From NCBI GenBank assembly GCA_031292525.1, contig JARLGY010000018.1, forward strand, positions 310,001 to 374,000: a DNA stretch of 64,000 nt, written 5' to 3'. The DNA is from Flavipsychrobacter sp. (lineage in GTDB: Bacteria > Bacteroidota > Bacteroidia > Chitinophagales > Chitinophagaceae). This document shows positions 1-8,098 of the stretch, one piece after another. The translations under genes were made by a program, and so were the position numbers. Each line of letters opens with the position of its first letter. The first letter of the stretch is position 1. The notes under the pieces were generated by a model. The model searched no databases. It was not told the origin of the DNA and was given only the letters and a program-made list of their open reading frames with translations.

Positions 1-168
1 TCTGCAACAGGTGTTGCTGTGCTCACCATCGCTGCCAATAACGAAGGCAGCGAGCCCCCCAATACTGCAAACCTCTTGCTTACAGATGGCGTCCAAACCT
101 ATAGCATCATAGCCTACAACAACACCGGCAACGAAGCAACAATCAAAATAAAACGCGCCAAACAGTAA
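1..168 (+). CDS. C-terminal end of an unidentified protein (partial)
   Basis: An open frame runs from the first base to TAA at 166-168 and encodes the last 55 residues of a protein whose start lies outside the window. The tail is rich in Asn, Thr and Ala, with short alternating hydrophobic stretches that suggest a beta-rich extracellular or envelope domain, and it ends in a basic segment (KIKRAKQ). It lacks the usual YPNP type IX sorting motif, at least in the visible part. I do not recognise the family. Confidence 0.6.
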   Translation, partial: SATGVAVLTIAANNEGSEPPNTANLLLTDGVQTYSIIAYNNTGNEATIKIKRAKQ

Positions 169-263
169 TTCATTTTTGGGGCATCATACCCAATAACAAT
201 TCATTTAAAGGGGCTTTACATCAGCTTAACAAGCCTTGGGGGCTCATTTGCAATTGCTTTATA

Positions 264-271
264 TACATTTG
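264..271 (+). promoter_or_regulatory. -7 promoter element (TACATTTG)
   Basis: TACATTTG matches the Bacteroidota -7 consensus TAnnTTTG exactly. It lies 11 bases before the first ATG of the next gene, so the transcript would have a very short leader and the second ATG at 289 becomes a reasonable start. No good -33 box was identified. Confidence 0.45.
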
Positions 272-282
272 CACTCACAATT

Positions 283-735
283 ATGCTTATGAAAAATTTG
301 CTGCTTATTTCAACTGTTATTGCCTTTTCCTTTACTTGGGCTTCGTGCTCTGCTCCAAAAGGATTAAAATTCCAGAAGGTGCAGGATCTTACCATCCTTA
401 AAGACAGGAATCATCCTTTTATTGTTTATCTGCAATTGTACAATCCCAACAAATTCCCACTCGAGATCAAGTATGGTAATATTGAAACCTTTCTCGAAGA
501 TCAGCCGCTTGGAGAATTAAAGTACGATACCGTTATAAAAGTTGGGGGCAAAGAAACACTTAACCTTCCTTTAGCATACAACCCTGATTATCGCAATATG
601 TTTGCCAATCCTGAAAAACGTCTTTCAGACCCCAACCTCAACGTAAAAATTAACGGCAGCCTTGCAGTAGAACATAAAACCAAATTCTACATCACAAACA
701 TTCATTTCCAGGGCGATCTGCCCCAGGCACAATAA
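283..735 (+). CDS. LEA type 2 family lipoprotein
   Basis: This 150-residue protein has a lipoprotein signal peptide (hydrophobic run to about residue 20, then WASC with the lipidated Cys at about 22). The mature part has the look of an LEA14/WHy-type beta-sandwich: a YLQLYNPNKFPLEIKYG stretch is followed by alternating strands and an INGSLAVEH segment. The family is widespread and mostly uncharacterised, with stress-related roles inferred. Two in-frame ATGs exist (283 and 289). The promoter element at 264 allows either, and the second gives the more typical MKNLLL signal start. It is probably monocistronic, since a terminator follows. Confidence 0.75.
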   Translation: MLMKNLLLISTVIAFSFTWASCSAPKGLKFQKVQDLTILKDRNHPFIVYLQLYNPNKFPLEIKYGNIETFLEDQPLGELKYDTVIKVGGKETLNLPLAYNPDYRNMFANPEKRLSDPNLNVKINGSLAVEHKTKFYITNIHFQGDLPQAQ

Positions 736-756
736 TTTACCCAATTACATATTCAA

Positions 757-786
757 AGCCGGCTGTATCAACGGTCGGTTTTTTTT
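757..786 (+). terminator. Intrinsic terminator
   Basis: A 9-bp stem with G-U pairs (757-765 with 772-780, loop TATCAA) is followed by a T run to 786. It lies 22 bases after the LEA-type lipoprotein gene. Confidence 0.7.
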
Positions 787-1127
787 ATTTGATAGCTTTC
801 ATGTTCAATTGGGATGTAACTTAAAAAAAATGAAGAAATACCCCATAAGGAACACTCATTATTGATTGCCCATTTGGTATTATTACGCTCTCCATGTGTA
901 TAAGTTTTCACTCTGGTCAAAGGTCCGCTTCCAGTGATAGAAGATGTGCTCATCAAATGTTCCACGCCCTCTGTGGAACGGTGGATATGTTCTTTTGGCA
1001 GCTATATCCTGCAGCAGTAAATTGCACCCGTTACTATTCCCTATCTAAACAAAAGATAGATGACTACTATTACAAGAAAAACATATTGTCTTCCACCTAA
1101 TTCTAAAAAACCCCAACATACTCCCAA
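787..1127. other. Intergenic stretch without a supported gene
   Basis: Short ORFs occur on both strands here (for example a 65-residue one on the minus strand), but none has a recognisable product, start signal or convincing composition. A small perfect hairpin, TTCCAC / GTGGAA, is present near 960-978. I see no other feature before the repeat cluster starting at 1128. Confidence 0.4.
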
Positions 1128-1259
1128 CGGACATTTCAAGACATTTTATGACATTTTTTATCTGAAAAAATAAATGCATATCCTTATCTGTGGCCTATTT
1201 CAAAAAGCATGATCATCAAAATGTCCTTTTCAGAGTTTTTTTATGCAACGGACATTTTT
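1128..1259. repeat. GACATTT repeat cluster 1, helically phased
   Basis: Five copies of the heptamer GACATTT (either orientation) lie within 130 bases. Three direct copies start at 1130, 1140 and 1150, exactly 10 bp apart. An inverted pair follows: AAAATGTCC at 1218-1226 and GGACATTTT at 1250-1258. The cluster ends about 100 bases before the carbonic anhydrase start. The same motif clusters again upstream of fabI (22367-22510). One-turn phasing and inverted pairs suggest cooperative binding of a regulatory protein. No function is known to me. Confidence 0.7.
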
Positions 1260-1326
1260 CCAAATATCCAAATCAGCAGATAGATTTCACAACGAAATCA
1301 CATTGCCAGCTAACAGCATTTTGTTT

Positions 1327-1334
1327 TAATATTG
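1327..1334 (+). promoter_or_regulatory. Probable -7 element for carbonic anhydrase gene
   Basis: TAATATTG matches TAnnTTTG at all but one position and lies 22 bases before the ATG at 1357. It is downstream of the GACATTT cluster, so the repeats would sit roughly 70-200 bases above the transcription start. Confidence 0.35.
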
Positions 1335-1356
1335 CACGGGCATTTAATCCCAAACT

Positions 1357-2037
1357 ATGGCTACTTACGAACAGATCTTCGATAAAAACAGGGCATGGGT
1401 CGAAAAGATGAAGGGCACCGACCCCGATTTTTTTGAAAAGCTGGCCGCCGACCAGCAACCCGATTACTTGTATATAGGTTGCTCAGACAGTCGCGTACCG
1501 GCAAATGAGATCATGGGCTTAGAACCTGGCGAACTTTTTGTGCATCGCAATATTGCCAACCTGGTCAACAATAGCGATCTCAATGTCATGAGCGTGATAC
1601 TCTACGCTGTAGTACACCTGAAGGTGAAGCATATAATAGTATGCGGGCACTACAACTGTGGTGGTGTAAAGGCGGCTATGGAGCCCAAAGATATGGGTCT
1701 GCTGAACCCATGGTTGCGCAACATACGTGATGTGTACCGTCTGCATAGTGCTGAGCTGAACGCAATAACCAACCAGAAAGCCCGTTACGATCGCCTGGTC
1801 GAATTGAATGTACTGGAACAGGCTACCAATGTTATCAAAACAGCTGCTGTGCAGAAATGTTACGTGGCTACAGGTTTCCCCATAGTCCACGGTTGGGTGT
1901 TCGATCTGCACACTGGTATCCTTAAAGACCTTGAAATAAATTTTGTAAAAATACTTAAGGACATACAACAGATTTACGACCTTACCAGCACGCACTCAGA
2001 GTTTGGAGAGAGTTCTTCAGACGGGAATAATCTTTGA
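1357..2037 (+). CDS. can: Beta-class carbonic anhydrase
   Basis: It interconverts CO2 and bicarbonate in the cytoplasm and so can supply bicarbonate to carboxylases such as acetyl-CoA carboxylase. The 226-residue protein has the beta-class zinc ligands and catalytic dyad: C42, D44 and R46 in the GCSDSR motif, then H98 and C101 in VCGHYNCGG. Length is normal for the family. The ATG at 1357 is supported by a promoter-like element 22 bases upstream and by family alignment from MATYEQIFDKN. The lpxL-type gene follows 14 bases later on the same strand, so the two are probably cotranscribed. A phased repeat cluster upstream hints at dedicated regulation. Confidence 0.93.
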   Translation: MATYEQIFDKNRAWVEKMKGTDPDFFEKLAADQQPDYLYIGCSDSRVPANEIMGLEPGELFVHRNIANLVNNSDLNVMSVILYAVVHLKVKHIIVCGHYNCGGVKAAMEPKDMGLLNPWLRNIRDVYRLHSAELNAITNQKARYDRLVELNVLEQATNVIKTAAVQKCYVATGFPIVHGWVFDLHTGILKDLEINFVKILKDIQQIYDLTSTHSEFGESSSDGNNL

Positions 2038-2051
2038 TAATTAATTAGGGT

Positions 2052-2903
2052 ATGTACTACCTGCTGCTTATTTTTTTGTACCCGCTTGCACTTCTGCCAT
2101 TACGTGTGTTGTATGTTTTGTCAGATGTTATTTATGTCTTGCTCTACCATATAGCAGGGTATCGCAAGCAGGTAGTGCTCAGCAATCTGCGCAACGCCTT
2201 TCCGGAAAAAGACGATAAGGAGATAAGGCGCATCATGCGGTTGTTCTATCACAGCTTTTGCGATCAGTGGATGGAAACACTTAAACTTCTTACCATCTCT
2301 CCAAAAGAATTGAACAAACGAATCACAGGCAACTGGGAGGTATTTCATGAGCTGAACAGGGAAGACAAGAACACCTATATTTTGCTCGGCCACACATTCA
2401 ATTGGGAATGGGGAAATGTAGCATTACAATACAACAATCCACAGCAATTTGCCGGAGTGTATCAGCCCGTTGCCAACAAAGGTTTCGATAAGCTCATGCT
2501 TCGTCTGCGTAGCCGCGGTGGAGGCTGGATGATCAGCATGAAAGCTAAAAAAGGATTTCAGCGGCTTGATGGGGTACGGTACCTGGTAGGTCTCATAGCC
2601 GATCAAAACCCATCCAACATCAAAGGGTCCATATGGCTGCCCTTCATGCACAGGCCCGCACCTTTCTTTAAAGGCCCCGAGCAGTTGGCCACCAGGGCAA
2701 AGGCAGCAGTAACCTTTGTGGGAATAAAAAAAATAAAACGCGGCTACTATAACCTAACTATCTCACTATTCACAAAAGATGCATCGCAGCTGGAAAGTGG
2801 CGTAGTAACAAAAGCCTATGTAGCCTTTATGGAACAACAACTCCGCGAGCAACCAGAGAACTGGCTATGGAGCCACAAGCGCTGGAAGCACCAACAATCT
2901 TAA
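2052..2903 (+). CDS. Lysophospholipid/lipid A acyltransferase (LpxL/HtrB family)
   Basis: This 283-residue inner-membrane enzyme has a hydrophobic N-terminal anchor (about residues 3-32) and the HtrB-family catalytic H-x4-E motif at H114-E119 (LLGHTFNWEWG). It also has the conserved IADQNP and FFKGPEQLA segments. Family members transfer a secondary acyl chain to the lipid A precursor. In Bacteroidota some homologues act on other lipids (for example ornithine or flexirubin-type lipids), so the acceptor is not certain. The gene sits 14 bases after carbonic anhydrase. Its stop codon overlaps by three bases the stop of the convergent gene. Confidence 0.88.
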   Translation: MYYLLLIFLYPLALLPLRVLYVLSDVIYVLLYHIAGYRKQVVLSNLRNAFPEKDDKEIRRIMRLFYHSFCDQWMETLKLLTISPKELNKRITGNWEVFHELNREDKNTYILLGHTFNWEWGNVALQYNNPQQFAGVYQPVANKGFDKLMLRLRSRGGGWMISMKAKKGFQRLDGVRYLVGLIADQNPSNIKGSIWLPFMHRPAPFFKGPEQLATRAKAAVTFVGIKKIKRGYYNLTISLFTKDASQLESGVVTKAYVAFMEQQLREQPENWLWSHKRWKHQQS

Positions 2904-5308
2904 TGCTTCTTTACGTAATCCCCAAGGTAAGAGCAGGTGTTCTTTGCAGCGTTGAAAAACTTGGTTTTGCTATAGCCTTCTTTTAGTTGTTTGAAGTAAG
3001 GGCTGGCCAATGAGTTATCATAGTAGTTTTCGTGATTCCAATAATAATATTGATCGGTATGTTCGGGCTCAGGGCAATTCTTTTGTCGGCATTTTGCCGC
3101 CAGAAATAGGCAACGGGCTTTGAATTCAGGATCTGTAGAATTTTTAAAAGCCTGTATATAGTATTGCTCCGGCAAATGAGCGTTGTAATATTCCTGCTCT
3201 GTAAATTTTAGTGCTATCCGTTCCTTCGATATTCTGTATGCTTCATTTTCAGTTCCTCCCCTGTAGTATTTCAATGCTTGCCAGGCTTTACCATAATAAG
3301 TAATATTGTAAAGTGCGTTGGCATACTGATATGGTGTACGACTGTCCTTAGGGTTCTTAGCCATGCCCTGTTCCAGTTCGTTCATTTTCCGGGCAAAGGT
3401 TAACTTGGTATAAGTAGTTGTAGAATCAGATTTATTCCAATCCTGGGAGTCAAATAGATGACTAACAAGTATGTCAGGCAGTACTGTTTTGTTCAATATA
3501 GCTGCTGGTACCTTTGCTAATATCTCGGCAGCTCTTCCAAACTGGTGTAGTCTAATATATTTTGTACCCTCCAGTTCTTGCAATACCCCCATTGTATAGC
3601 GGCTATTACTTGTTAACCAGTTTTCATAAGGTGTCTTGTTACCCTGTACAAAAGCTTCTACTGAATTAAGCTGCATCGGATCCATTTTTTCTAAAAGAGA
3701 ACCCGCCGCGGTACCAAAACCATCATAATAATAGCCGTCTATATTGTTATTAGGCATAGCCAGGCTGCGAGAAAGACAATATATAGCCTTTATTGTATCG
3801 CCCTGCCTCAAATAGGCTGCGGTAAGGGCCTTGGTCATAATATCATTATACACCTGGTTGAACCGTTGCTTTTTTGTGGTACGCTGTTCTATCCATTTTA
3901 ATGATGGAAGTAATCGGGCTTCCACATCAGCAGTAACTTTATTATCAGAACGCAATATGCAAAGTGCATTGATCACCTCGTGCTCATCATGCTCCATATC
4001 GGTCATATTCTGCTGCTGCGCTAAACCAAGGTATTTATTACAGTTGTCTTTGTCCCCCAGCATCAGGTATATATAAGCGCTCGCTAGTTGCCAGTAGGCT
4101 GTGTGGCCGGTCTTATTTTCAATGCTTACCTTTTGTGCGAATACATTCAGTTCCTTCAAGTAGCTGGTATATTCGTTTGGGAGTCCTTTGCGACGTAGAA
4201 GTATACTGTCATCATAAACACTTTTGCTGTCTGATAAATTGTTTTGAAAGCTGTTTGCAAAATATCGTTGTTCTGCCTTATTCAACTCACGCGTCATCAC
4301 TATATCCAGGCCTCTCACAGCAGGATCTTCCTTGTAGGCATGTTCCAAAATAGATAAGCCTGCTCTTTCCTGTCCATTGTGTTCGTACAATCCATTCATT
4401 ACATACACCACGCTGCGCTCATGGCTATTCTTGCAGAATAGCAAAACAGAGTCAATATCGCCTTCGGTAGCCCAATTGAAACTGATGTGCGCATTAAGCT
4501 TCAGTTCATCGCTGCCGTCAAACAGCCGGCTGTAAATGTATGCTGCCTGCTGCCTTTCACCGGTTTTAAACAAAGCGCCGGCGTACAACCCTTTACACCT
4601 AAACGCAATGACAGAAGTATCTGTACTGTTGTTGAAAAAGTCAGTATATAATTTTAGCGTTGTGGTATTGTCGTTGTTATAAAAGGCAAGTCGCAACATC
4701 TGGTATTGGTAGCGTGTATGTATAAAGGAAGCACGGGCAGTTTTAAGCAGGTCCATACCTTGTTTTTCCAATTCCTGTACCAGGGTTGCATTGCGCACTG
4801 GCTTTATAAACTTGCGTGTTTTACCATCATAGTATTCATCAAGTGGCTGTGTTTGCGTTTCGCATTTCTTTGCAAATATCAGGTAGGTTATAGCTTCTTT
4901 ATCATTCTGCTGCATTAGCCATTTAGCGAAGCTATTGTTTTTTATAACGGCAGGTAAAGATGATGTTTCACCGCCCATTAATTTTTCCAGGTCAGCCACG
5001 CTGTATTTATAAACAAAGCTGTCAATGTCCTGTAATGATGCCTTATGGTCGGTAAAAGCATACCACGCGGCCAGGTTCTGATCTGGCAATATTCCTCCTG
5101 TTGTGTCCTCCTCTGTCCAATAGTCGGCAAAGTATGGGTACATGGTTGTAAAGTGAAAAGGCTTGTATGCGGGATCACTATTGATAGTACTAAAAAAGAA
5201 AGACGGGTAGTCATCATAAGGGTCTGTATAGTCGGCACAGGCTATAACTATACTGGCAGCCAACGCGGTACAACTACTTATAAGCAGTATAAACTTTTTC
5301 CAATTCAT
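2900..5308 (-). CDS. Large envelope lipoprotein, TPR-like, unknown function
   Basis: The product has about 802 residues. The ATG at 5308 is used because the codon just before it is TTG. A signal peptide ends in a lipobox-like VIAC. The acidic mature N-terminus (DYTDPYDDYPSFF) is followed by a long helical region with repeated alanine/tyrosine-rich helix pairs, such as KLNAHISFNWATEGDIDS and KNPKDSRTPYQYANALYNI. This suggests divergent tetratricopeptide-type repeats. I do not recognise a named family. Its start lies inside the upstream 347-residue lipoprotein gene (35 bases overlap), so the pair is translationally coupled and probably acts together at the envelope. Confidence 0.72.
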   Translation of the reverse strand: MNWKKFILLISSCTALAASIVIACADYTDPYDDYPSFFFSTINSDPAYKPFHFTTMYPYFADYWTEEDTTGGILPDQNLAAWYAFTDHKASLQDIDSFVYKYSVADLEKLMGGETSSLPAVIKNNSFAKWLMQQNDKEAITYLIFAKKCETQTQPLDEYYDGKTRKFIKPVRNATLVQELEKQGMDLLKTARASFIHTRYQYQMLRLAFYNNDNTTTLKLYTDFFNNSTDTSVIAFRCKGLYAGALFKTGERQQAAYIYSRLFDGSDELKLNAHISFNWATEGDIDSVLLFCKNSHERSVVYVMNGLYEHNGQERAGLSILEHAYKEDPAVRGLDIVMTRELNKAEQRYFANSFQNNLSDSKSVYDDSILLRRKGLPNEYTSYLKELNVFAQKVSIENKTGHTAYWQLASAYIYLMLGDKDNCNKYLGLAQQQNMTDMEHDEHEVINALCILRSDNKVTADVEARLLPSLKWIEQRTTKKQRFNQVYNDIMTKALTAAYLRQGDTIKAIYCLSRSLAMPNNNIDGYYYDGFGTAAGSLLEKMDPMQLNSVEAFVQGNKTPYENWLTSNSRYTMGVLQELEGTKYIRLHQFGRAAEILAKVPAAILNKTVLPDILVSHLFDSQDWNKSDSTTTYTKLTFARKMNELEQGMAKNPKDSRTPYQYANALYNITYYGKAWQALKYYRGGTENEAYRISKERIALKFTEQEYYNAHLPEQYYIQAFKNSTDPEFKARCLFLAAKCRQKNCPEPEHTDQYYYWNHENYYDNSLASPYFKQLKEGYSKTKFFNAAKNTCSYLGDYVKKH

Positions 5309-6317
5309 CAACCTTGTATTTACTTAAAATTAGGCTATCACAATCAAAGAATACAACGTTAAGTGCATTATTCTTGATGTGTGCAGCTGTATAATTTGCC
5401 ATGGCTTCCAACACAGTAGGCGAAGCGGCTTCGGTACGGACAACATCTCCCGTTCTGAAATAGTAACCCTTCCATGATGTGTCTGTATTGCTGCGGTAGA
5501 TGTTGTCTTGTTGCTGTGTGAACATATTGTTGCTTATAACATCATCCGGCCGCACATCGCGCAGTATACCTTTAAAACGTCCGTCTCGAAATAACAGGCA
5601 CCAGCGGAACAAAGGTAGTGCAACATCAAGCTGCAATGGGTAAGTATCCAGGTGTTTCAAATATAGCTTTGCTTCGTCCATATCTATTATAGAGTTCTGC
5701 GTGTTGTATTTTTTCAAGTCGCCCATATTGTAGCACATCAGCAGGCCTTTGTCCACGGGTGGTATCCCGCTTTGCCTGGTGTATTTTGCCTGGTGCATGC
5801 GTATAGTACATGAAAGGATTTTGCCAGCCAGATAAGGTTGTTGTTTAACGTACTTCAGGATGCTGAAATATTTATCCCTCAGGGTGCTTGTCCAGTCACA
5901 GTCTATTTGTACTTCTTGCGGATGGATGTTTGCCGCATCGCACATTTGTTCTGTAAGCGATGCGATGTTGCCTGCGAGTTCTGCAATACTGGTATCGCTC
6001 ATCCTTACCAGTGCATTTTGTGTAATAAAAACAACCGGAACATACGTGAACATAGTATCCAACTGTTGGGGCAAGTGAATAGGCGCCAGGGGTACTGCCG
6101 CGTTATTTGCTGCACTCCAATCAACATCAAACAGGCGCACGTACATATGCTTGCATTGCAATTGGTGCAGTGTATAGATTTCAGATCCCGTGAGATTATA
6201 CGTAGTTTTCCAATAGTAAAATCCGCGTTTTACTTGGTGGTGCGCATGCTTACAAGACCACATAAAAAAACACAGTAACAGAAGTAAGCTGCAACCGTGT
6301 TTTTTTGTCCCGTTCAT
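5274..6317 (-). CDS. Lipoprotein of unknown function, possibly a TIM-barrel fold
   Basis: The 347-residue protein begins with a basic, very hydrophobic leader ending in MWSC (probable lipidation at about residue 22). The body has alternating strands and helices with conserved-looking turns (YVRLFDVDW, VQIDCDWT, LLMCYNMGD, LQLDVALPLFRW) that resemble the strand ends of a (beta/alpha)8 barrel of the glycosidase type. No catalytic pair can be assigned with confidence. It overlaps the following 802-residue lipoprotein gene, and the lipid kinase gene ends just 7 bases before its start, so it belongs to the nadC operon run. Confidence 0.7.
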   Translation of the reverse strand: MNGTKKHGCSLLLLLCFFMWSCKHAHHQVKRGFYYWKTTYNLTGSEIYTLHQLQCKHMYVRLFDVDWSAANNAAVPLAPIHLPQQLDTMFTYVPVVFITQNALVRMSDTSIAELAGNIASLTEQMCDAANIHPQEVQIDCDWTSTLRDKYFSILKYVKQQPYLAGKILSCTIRMHQAKYTRQSGIPPVDKGLLMCYNMGDLKKYNTQNSIIDMDEAKLYLKHLDTYPLQLDVALPLFRWCLLFRDGRFKGILRDVRPDDVISNNMFTQQQDNIYRSNTDTSWKGYYFRTGDVVRTEAASPTVLEAMANYTAAHIKNNALNVVFFDCDSLILSKYKVDELEKVYTAYK

Positions 6318-6324
6318 ACAGGCT

Positions 6325-7200
6325 TTAAGGTACTAATACTTTTTGTGCACCCTGCTGTATTCTAAAATGTATTTTATTGCTGCACACATGTGCGTCACCA
6401 TCAGTTTGCATCAGGCGCAGGCCTGGGTGGGTCACTATCACTTCTTTTGCCTTATAGTGTTTTACAAAAGGGCTGCCGGCTATAGTACCTGCCATAGCGC
6501 GTACCACCAGCATACCTCCCAGTATTTTAGGGAATTTACGTATGATGATCACATCCAGCCAGCCGTCTGTATAGCTGGCCATAGGCGCTATTTTAAAATT
6601 GTAACCAAACTGTTTACCGTTTGCTACGTTTACCATAAAGGCTTTCTCTGTTATTTGTTTACCGTCTATAGTAATGTCCCAGTCCCATTCTTTATATGTC
6701 CACATGTGCCGGGTAACCAGCCAGCTGTATATAGCCAGGCCGCGCCTTACGCTTTTCGCAAATTTCTTGGAGATGAGTGCATCAAAAGCCACACCTGCAT
6801 TGCTGATAAAGACTTGCGAATTGGCATACGCAATGTCTATTCTCTCTTCTTTACCCTTATTGATCACTGCTATTGCTTCCGGTACGGTAAGCGGTATTTT
6901 CATGGTCCGGGCCATACCGTTACCAGATCCTTTAGGTATAATAGCCAATGCTGTATCAGTACCTTGCAGACCGGTAACAATATCATTAACGCTGCCATCC
7001 CCTCCCACAGCTACAACGGCATAAGCGCCATCTTTTGCTGCTTTTTCGGCAAGCACTATACCGTGCTTTGCGTACTCGGTAAAGATGATCTCGTAGCTAT
7101 AGGTGTTTTGGTCCAGCCCCGCGTCAACAGCATCCTTTATTTCTTTTTGCCTGTCTACGCCCGACTTTGGGTTGATGATGAATACCAGGTGCTTTTTCAT
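6325..7200 (-). CDS. Diacylglycerol/lipid kinase family protein (YegS-like)
   Basis: The 291-residue protein carries a DAGK catalytic domain: an N-terminal strand with NPKSG, the nucleotide-binding GGDGSVNDIV motif and the PKGSGNGMAR loop. The C-terminal half is the usual beta-sandwich. It phosphorylates a lipid such as diacylglycerol or a sphingoid-type base, and the substrate cannot be read from sequence. The start MKKHLVFI at 7200 is chosen because the family begins there and its A is shared with the nadC stop (TAATG), which indicates coupling. A longer upstream frame overlaps nadC and is rejected. Confidence 0.88.
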   Translation of the reverse strand: MKKHLVFIINPKSGVDRQKEIKDAVDAGLDQNTYSYEIIFTEYAKHGIVLAEKAAKDGAYAVVAVGGDGSVNDIVTGLQGTDTALAIIPKGSGNGMARTMKIPLTVPEAIAVINKGKEERIDIAYANSQVFISNAGVAFDALISKKFAKSVRRGLAIYSWLVTRHMWTYKEWDWDITIDGKQITEKAFMVNVANGKQFGYNFKIAPMASYTDGWLDVIIIRKFPKILGGMLVVRAMAGTIAGSPFVKHYKAKEVIVTHPGLRLMQTDGDAHVCSNKIHFRIQQGAQKVLVP

Positions 7201-8039
7201 TAGGCTATTTGCGCTTTTAGGCTTAGATCCATACTCACAGCATGGTGTATAATGGCTCCGCACGATACATAATCTACACCTGTGCGGGCATATGCTACTA
7301 CGTTGTCCAAATTAATACCGCCAGATGCTTCAGTTTCATACTTACCCCCTATCATTTCTACCGCTTGTTCCAACAGCTCAGGGGTGTAGTTATCCAGCAT
7401 AATGCGGTGTACATTACCGGTAGCCAGCACACGTCTCACATCCTCCAGGTTCCTGGTTTCTACTTCTATTTTCAGGTTGCGGTTATTCGCCGCCAGGTAT
7501 TCATTAGTTTTCTCAATAGCCTTCTCAATGCCTCCGCAAAAGTCTATGTGGTTGTCCTTCAGCATTATCATATCATACAAACCCATACGATGGTTGTAAC
7601 CTCCACCAATACGCACAGCCTGTTTTTCAAACTCACGAAACAGCGGAGTTGTCTTGCGGGTATCCAGTATTTTAGTACTGTACCCTTTTATCTTATCGGT
7701 GTACTTATTGGTGAGTGTAGCAATACCACTCATCCGTTGCATGCAGTTCAGCACCAGGCGCTCAGCCATAAGTATAGTATGTACTTTGGCCGCCACTTCA
7801 AAGGCTATCTCACCATTGGTCACTCTATCGCCGTCCTTTTTGTATAAAACAAACTTTGCATCTGGCTGCAAGTGATAAAAAATATCCTGTGCCAGCTGCA
7901 TCCCGGCAAGTATCCCATTTTCCTTTATCTTCAAAACTGCTTTACCTTCAGTTTCTGCAGGTATCGATGCCAGCGTAGAATAGTCCCCACTTCCCACATC
8001 TTCAGCCAGTGCCGCAGCAATAAATTCTTGAGTGTTCAA
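7200..8039 (-). CDS. nadC: Nicotinate-nucleotide pyrophosphorylase (carboxylating)
   Basis: The enzyme converts quinolinate and PRPP to nicotinate mononucleotide in de novo NAD synthesis. The 279-residue length and motifs are typical: DVGSGDYST near the N-terminus, DTRKTTP, RIGGGYNHRMGLYDMIMLKDNH in the centre, and a C-terminal ASGGI followed by GVDYVSCGAI. The start codon is TTG at 8039. An in-frame TGA lies just upstream and no ATG is available, while family alignment requires this N-terminus. A perfect -7 element lies 21 bases above. nadA and nadB are not in the window. The gene is coupled to the lipid kinase by TAATG. Confidence 0.93.
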   Translation of the reverse strand: MNTQEFIAAALAEDVGSGDYSTLASIPAETEGKAVLKIKENGILAGMQLAQDIFYHLQPDAKFVLYKKDGDRVTNGEIAFEVAAKVHTILMAERLVLNCMQRMSGIATLTNKYTDKIKGYSTKILDTRKTTPLFREFEKQAVRIGGGYNHRMGLYDMIMLKDNHIDFCGGIEKAIEKTNEYLAANNRNLKIEVETRNLEDVRRVLATGNVHRIMLDNYTPELLEQAVEMIGGKYETEASGGINLDNVVAYARTGVDYVSCGAIIHHAVSMDLSLKAQIA

Positions 8040-8059
8040 TATATTATATTTTCAATGTA

Positions 8060-8067
8060 CAAAAGTA
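8060..8067 (-). promoter_or_regulatory. -7 element upstream of nadC (TACTTTTG on minus strand)
   Basis: The plus strand reads CAAAAGTA, an exact TAnnTTTG match on the minus strand 21 bases before the TTG start of nadC. It supports an independent transcript for nadC and the genes that follow it. Confidence 0.45.
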
Positions 8068-8098
8068 ATTAAAATAGCAGCCCCTGTATGTTCAATCA

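Noticed and set aside
768-1100. ORFs of 65 (minus) and 68 (plus) codons after the LEA lipoprotein terminator
   Set aside because: They overlap each other on opposite strands, have no recognisable domain and no start signal; one overlaps the terminator.
1128-1259. CRISPR array or transposon end as explanation for the GACATTT repeats
   Set aside because: The units are only 7-9 bases, occur in both orientations with 10/20-bp phasing, and have no spacers, cas genes or transposase nearby.
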